A DNA stretch of 64,000 nt from positions 48,447 through 112,446 of the forward strand of contig JAQGAU010000001.1 of NCBI GenBank assembly GCA_034698045.1, read 5' to 3'. The stretch comes from Paramacrobiotus richtersi. Lineage: Eukaryota > Tardigrada > Eutardigrada > Parachela > Macrobiotidae. Position 1 is the first letter of the stretch, and every line of letters begins with the position of its first letter. The notes under the pieces are model-generated. The model had not been told where the DNA came from. It ran no database searches and was given only the letters and a program-made list of their open reading frames with translations. This document shows positions 58,420-64,000 of the stretch, piece after piece. A program made the position numbers and the translations under genes.

Positions 58420-61400
58420 CTAAGGGCGGGCATTGATTTTGGCATCCAGCCAATCGCGCATCAGAGCGACATTCGTATAAATCCCGGGTGCGTGCGCTTG
58501 GGCACAACCCAATCCCCAGGACACCACACCAAACAGGGCCCATTTTCCCGTTCCATCATCACAGACTAACGGTCCTCCTAAAGAATCAAAACACCAGTCT
58601 ACCAGTCCCTCATTTACAATGGAAAGGTCATCTTACCGGAATCACCTTGGCAGGAATCAAATTTTCCTTCGTCATAACCACCACAAAACTAAATAAAAGG
58701 CTTGTGTGATGAGGAATGAAGGACAAAGGGAAAACAGACATTTTTACCATTTTTTCGGTTATAACGTAGCCAGACATGTAGCTTTTACAATCGGCATCCG
58801 ACATGACCTCGATGGCCACTTGACGTAGATTGTCGCTGCCGGCCCCAATCTTACCACCATCAACTGCGTAAAAGCATGAGATTTCTTTCAGGAAACTGTG
58901 ATTACTTATTATATTTGCTTTTGATACATAAAGTGCTTCATAAAAGTTGCGATATTACAGCCAAGATAGACAAGCCACTCAAGCTGTTTCTTATAGAGTC
59001 TGATATGTTGCACAGCAATCTTTCATCCTGCTGCTGAATAAGACTAGCTGCGGGTTGAATCTCTTAATACTGTGGCGATTGATTTTAAATTTAATTAACA
59101 AAATTTTAGTACTTCTCGAAAACACAGCAAAGCGAAGGACCCGGAAAACCGTTTTGTCCGAATTTTCTTACAGCAAGTTCGGCACTACATACACATGAAC
59201 TAATGCAGACTGGCGTGTGGCAAACTTTCAATGACCAGTAACAGTGTTAATATAAAGGAATTTGTTACTTTTCAATTAGCACTACCTTCCGCCACGAACA
59301 AGCTATAGCAGTTCCACACTGAGTACCCTTACTTGCGGCTTGCCCATCGTACAACCGTCCCCACCCGGCGACCCAGCACACTCTCCTTCCTTGCACACCC
59401 GTCTGCACGAAAGGCTTCTCATGAACACTTCTGCTGGGCAGACACGCCGGCATCAAATCATTGGAGATCCGCACAGGACGATCCAGCTTGATCAGGGCAA
59501 TGTCATTAGCCGTTGTCCCAGGTGGATCGTTGTAGCGTTCATGCTTGACCACGTAGATGATGCTGAACTTGTGGGCTTCCGTGGCTTGTCGAAGATTCTC
59601 CACACCCAGATACACTAGAACGTTTTTCCGTAGATGTTCCTCACCCGAGTTGTCCACGCAGTGGCCGGCTGTGACGACCCATTGCTCTGCAATCTAAGCG
59701 TTGGAGAATTAGTTTTACCAGTCTTTCGTGCATGCAGCGTACAGAACAGTGACGAAACTACCAATCTTGGAATCAAACTAGCACCGTATAAGAAGACGTC
59801 ATCCCTAGTCTATGGTACTATAGAAATCAGTTTCAATAATTCAAGCAAACTGCATCATCCACAGATTGTTGTGAGTCAAACTTGACCTTTTAACTGCTAC
59901 TTCAGCGTTGCTATTTCAATGCTGCTTCAACTTCTACAACGTTATTTCAACGAAAATCTGGTACAACGTTATACAAATGGTACGTCGCACATATTAACAT
60001 TAGTGTTGAAATTCCGTCTTCTCACCAAAGTACATCCGCAAAACTGCAACGACGGCTTCTGTACTAACGAGCAGATCCACGGCCAGCTGTTTTCTCTGGC
60101 TAGCACACCATTAACAATCCTATGGTTGGGATTATTGGACGGGGGATTCTGCGGTTGACCGCACACAGTTTCAGGCTGGACAACAATCTGATGCGGTGTG
60201 AGCACGTCCGCGGGTTTTTCGGGACTTGGGTCGTGCTTATCGACGGACTGGATTGTCGAATAGTCAATCAAGAATCCTTTCCGGTTCTCGAGTTCTTTAT
60301 CAAATGTGTGGACGCAAAAGTCCACGATAATGGTCGATGTGTTGCTTTTAATACTGCGTGTTAGGCCGTTGAGGAAATTTTTCTGGACGACCGCTACAAA
60401 AAGAAGGCAGGCAACCGTAATTCAATTGAAAATAACAAGTAAAATTGAACCTCTTACCTATGTAATCATTCCCGCCTGAAACAAAGCGAAAAAACATCAG
60501 TGATGCAAATAGCAATATAAACAAAATACAAATATCAATAGAAACAAATAACTATGCGTATAACACTAACCATAACATATTAAAAAACCGATAAACAGCG
60601 AACGGCGGAAACGATATTTTAGAAAAATGAGTAGCGCTCAAAACGATTTATTGCTGATAGCGTTGTCTTACTTTCACCGAGTTTTTTATACTCGTTGACA
60701 TTGCAGATAAACGTCAGCTTCTGTGCGACTTTTCCACTGATAATGATAGCAAAATCCCAGGGGCGGAGTCCCACATCGCCCAATCCGATTTTGGCTTCGA
60801 CTGTCCGATTGTCCATTGCATTGATGACATAGCGACACTGGAAACCGGGTGTATACGGTGCGCCTGGATACTGTTCGTGCGATTTGATCTGGCCGGGACT
60901 GTTACCGATTTGGACGACCTTATGGCAGTCGCCAACCATTGGCACATTTACACCTGGAAAAACCATCCAACTGACTGTGTAACTCCTTCTAAAAACTGGC
61001 ACTGTGACAATTCTTCGAGTGACCCAAAAGCTGACCAGTTAACCGTGAACACCTTACAGTCAGCAGATAACCGTACAATGTACGACTAAAGTACTTATGT
61101 ATAATTATAGTGGAATCAACGGAATCAGATTAATTGTGCCAGTTGTTAATCTACATATGCTATACCATAGTTAACTGTCTGACTTCCTGATTCGTAATTA
61201 CAAGAGATCGTATTCTGTCCGTTCACCTTTGCTACTTCAGGTTCTCCGTGACTGCATCGTGGTGCACGCTGTTGCAGACAGTACTAGACTACCCTTTTTT
61301 TAATGATAAGGGCAGATAAGTACCTTTTATTCTATCAATTTTTTTCGATATTTACCGACGCATTACATTTCCTGTTTTTATTTTGCGCTGCGAAACACAC

Positions 61401-61616
61401 AAACTTGATATAGTAATTTTTGGGTAGTTTTTGCCCTGATTAAGACCAGCTAGGAACTAAGATTAAGTCATGAAAATACATTTTCCAGTTGAGACATTCC
61501 AAATGTGATTCGAAACTGTGCTAAGGTCAGCTGACCGGCTTACCTGCTTCGGCAGATTTTAACAGCAAAACTAACCACAATACTGTTAAACCGATGTGGC
61601 ACTTCCGGTTGGGCAT
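58420..61616 (-). CDS. P3: secreted CUB / trypsin-like serine protease, 475 aa
   Basis: Coding exons on the minus strand: 61544-61616, 60672-60953, 60458-60475 (18 bp), 60026-60393, 59333-59693, 58748-58863, 58637-58688, 58420-58577 (476 codons, phases consistent). Signal peptide MPNRKCHIGLTVLWLVLLLK; CUB domain (GDCHKVVQIGNSPGQI, FQCRYVI, DFAIIISG, IIVDFCVHTF, KGFLIDYS); linker; CGQPQNPPS; activation site R-IVNGVLARENSWPW; His in VVTAGHC (Gly where Ala is usual); Asp in NDIALIKL; Ser in SCQGDSGGPLVC with Asp before SCQ, so trypsin-type; SWGLGCAQAHAPGIYTNV end. The 18-bp micro-exon (GNDYI) is supported by phase and by CUB alignment. It shares prodomain and protease intron positions with P2. 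Confidence 0.9.
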
Positions 61617-63671
61617 GATGGCGCTCTGTATCAGAATATACATACTCCAACGTTCAAACAGCTAAAACCCAATACCGAAAGGCTTATGATAGCGAATAAA
61701 TAAACATGCTGGCCACAAAATTTCCAGCATTTTAAAACAAATTATCAGTCGACATGAAGCATGAATGGCACTAGCATTTTCGGTGCTTCTGCGTTCTGAG
61801 AATAAGCAGAATGGAACAACGTTATATGTTACAGAAAAAGCATAAATTTTGAATAACACTATAGCACGTAGAACGAAATAAATAAAAGCAGAACAACAAA
61901 AATAAACTAACGAAGATCCAACGGTAGAAATCACCCGTTTGGATACCGTACTAGTTCAGAATATTTTTCCGTAGTCACAGCAAATCATTAACCGGCATGT
62001 TTAGCGTTATTTGAGATGAGGAGCTGTTGAGGAAAGTGCTGATTGACAAATAAGGCAGTTAAAGACAAATGCTGCCAAGTCAAATACAACACCAGGCTCC
62101 TCAAGTGCCCGGCAGCCAGCAACGGACCGTGTAAACGCACTGGACACGGCCATTTCCGCTAATGTTCTCCAATGACTCATTTGTGACGAGACATCAATGT
62201 TGTACACATTCCGATGCCAAATGCCCGATTAGTAGAAGAATATTATGTACACTATGCACACGGGCCGCGGCTCAGATAAACTAGAAAAGTCGAAATTCTT
62301 ACTTTCACGACCGAAGAAAAATTAGAAAACCGGCAACAGTTTGCATAGAGCTCATTAAAAAAAACTCTTCAGAAAACACGGAACGTATTGACAATATTGG
62401 CGGGCAACATAATGGAATACAAGTTAGTTTGTCTTATTTGTATGTACGTAGACTTCTACTTTATCTTTGGACGATAACATGTTATTTGAGTAAGTACTGG
62501 ATGCACTCATACTTATCTACTTATATAAATGCTGTGACATGCATACTTATTCACAAACCAAAAACTTATCAGAAAGCTGTCCTTATGAAACGCACGGGGA
62601 AAGTTTGATTTGTATATGCAAAATTAGAAGACCGCCATCTTGAAGGCAAAGGTCACTTGATGCCGACAAAGGAATTAGGAGGTCACCATTCGCTGACTTT
62701 TGTTAATCTCTAGCTTTTCATGTTTGTTCATTTTTAGTCTTCAGGATATTTGTTGCTACGTGTGGATTATGTCTGCTGCAGTCTGCACAGTATTTATTGT
62801 AACGATTTGGGTGTTCTGTGTGGCTCTGTATTAATGTTGTTAACGTTTGACTGTGGCGTCTGTGGTCTCTATATAAGTAGCCCACAATCCAGCGCATGCT
62901 TTTCTAAATGACTGTCCTTCCTGTATTCTCACTCTTTTTCAATTTTTTTGCCATTTTTTTGTGAACTGAGCGATGCGCTCTAATGGCATGTTTCGCTCTA
63001 ATGGCATGTTTCGGACGGAAGTTCCGCAGTTTTTGCTGCACTTACTTCATAAATTGTTGGAAAAACAAACAAAAATGCGCCGTGAAAATGAATATTACAG
63101 ATGCATTTTTCGAGTTACTCTGTCAAATGTACGAACATAATCATAATATTATTTTCCCCTAATTACTACTATTATTATTTATTATAGTTCTTTAATTATT
63201 TTTTATATTTTATTTTCCCTATTTTTTTCCATTTCATGTTTAAGTGCCTTCGGAATTCAACGTACTGCATGAATAAAAACCTTTTTATTGCTTGTCAGTT
63301 ATTGGCATCTGCAGAGAGTCAAAGTGTCAATAACATTGCCCAATTGTTATATTATTTATCAAACAATACATTCAACATAAATTTATCCAGGAACAAGATG
63401 CTTGTGGCTAAAACCATACCCCAATGCCCACAGTAAGTCAGTAACATACCCAACCAAAAAAAAATTGTTAAAATTTTCCAGTCAACGCAATAAATCCTCA
63501 ACCATTTCAAAATAAAAACCCAGTTGCAGTTAATGAGCCGAAAACACCATTCATCTTCGCAAGAAATCCTCACCAGAAATTAAATAAAAAAAAAGTCAAC
63601 AAAATTCTTCAGATCACAACTCAACAATAAAAATCCCCGTTCCATCACAAAAAGTTTACCTCCTCTTTTAC
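61617..63671. other. Spacer, nothing recognised
   Basis: Two kb of AT-rich sequence upstream of P3 with no supported gene. A duplicated ATGGCATGTTTCG near 62982 and 63001 and homopolymer tracts are the only local features. Confidence 0.4.
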
Positions 63672-64000
63672 CTGTCCAAATCAATCACCGCCAACACATT
63701 CCGCCCATCCTCGGCCAGCACCTGTCGCATCTCCCCCATCAACTGCCCGTGTAACGGTCCCGCGGGTCCCATCTCCTTGGCTTTGGCCAGCAGCTGCATT
63801 TGCCGTCGGTATTCACGAAGGAGACCCAGATGCTTAGATTTGACCATGGTGGTGCAGGTTTCCCGCTCCTGGGCGGTGATGCGCTCGGAGAAGGACGGGA
63901 GGACGCTGGCCAGGGCGGGGCGACCGCTGGCGAAGGTGGGGGCGAAGGGGTCGGCGGGGGGAGCGGGCGGGAGGGTGTTGTGGGCGCGGAAGTGGGAGTA
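63672..64000 (-). CDS. Partial exon of an unidentified protein
   Basis: The minus strand is open from the window edge to 63672, where AG|GTAAAA offers a splice donor; unspliced it would stop two codons on (DLDR). It reads a Pro/Ala-rich stretch (HNTLPPAPPADPFAPTF), then a charged helical region (SERITAQERETCTT, LLREYRRQMQLLAKAKEMG, MRQVLAEDGRNVLAVI). It is strongly GC-rich with G/C at third positions, unlike the surrounding spacer, which supports coding. I do not recognise the family. The remainder is outside the window. Confidence 0.65.

Noticed and set aside
1-64000. tRNA, rRNA, CRISPR array, bacterial operon signals
   Set aside because: Looked for and not seen; the intron-rich genes show a eukaryotic nuclear region, and simple repeats here lack CRISPR-like spacing.

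Overview
This is a eukaryotic nuclear window. Every confident gene is split by GT-AG introns (52 bp to over 1 kb) and there is no operon structure. The gene families (receptor guanylyl cyclases, CUB-trypsin serine proteases, a secreted leucine-rich-repeat protein) point to an invertebrate animal. A tardigrade or another small-genome ecdysozoan fits the compact introns and the large receptor guanylyl cyclase family, but that placement is inference.

Left third (1-24.4 kb, all minus strand): a tandem array of receptor guanylyl cyclases. GC-A is cut off by the window edge. GC-B, GC-C and GC-D can be spliced by hand into intact proteins of 1005, 1014 and 1006 aa. Each has 19 coding exons at identical phases. 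Each shows signal peptide, ANF-type ectodomain, TM, kinase-like domain, coiled coil, cyclase and a KGKGSM-TFWL tail. GC-E is a diverged fifth copy with an Asp-to-Tyr change at a catalytic metal site and a damaged ectodomain. Relics of GC-E-type exons lie between C and D and around 27.6-28.9 kb, recording the duplication history.

Middle (25.1-37.6 kb, plus strand): four tandem genes, each with four phase-0 coding exons, encode small Cys-rich proteins (about 180-200 aa) with four hydrophobic segments. I do not recognise the family; this is the best candidate here for something undescribed. Genes 1 and 2 share more than 85% similar 0.5 kb upstream modules with a TATA/initiator arrangement. Genes 3 and 4 form a second, more diverged pair. 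Gene 4 carries a frameshift.

Right part (40.7-61.6 kb): three secreted trypsin-like proteases on the minus strand (P1 488 aa CUB-Pro-rich-trypsin, P2 331 aa trypsin only, P3 475 aa CUB-trypsin). A plus-strand secreted LRR protein of about 757 aa lies between P2 and P3. P2 has a probable DNA transposon in one intron. A weaker multi-exon candidate for a secreted dibasic peptide precursor lies at 38.7-39.9 kb. The window ends inside a GC-rich exon of an unidentified minus-strand gene.

How the genes may work together: the receptors would turn extracellular ligands into cGMP. The proteases and LRR protein look like extracellular or body-fluid proteins, possibly a digestive or immune set. No functional link between the clusters is visible beyond proximity. 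Exon boundaries were read by eye and checked for phase; none was confirmed by transcripts.
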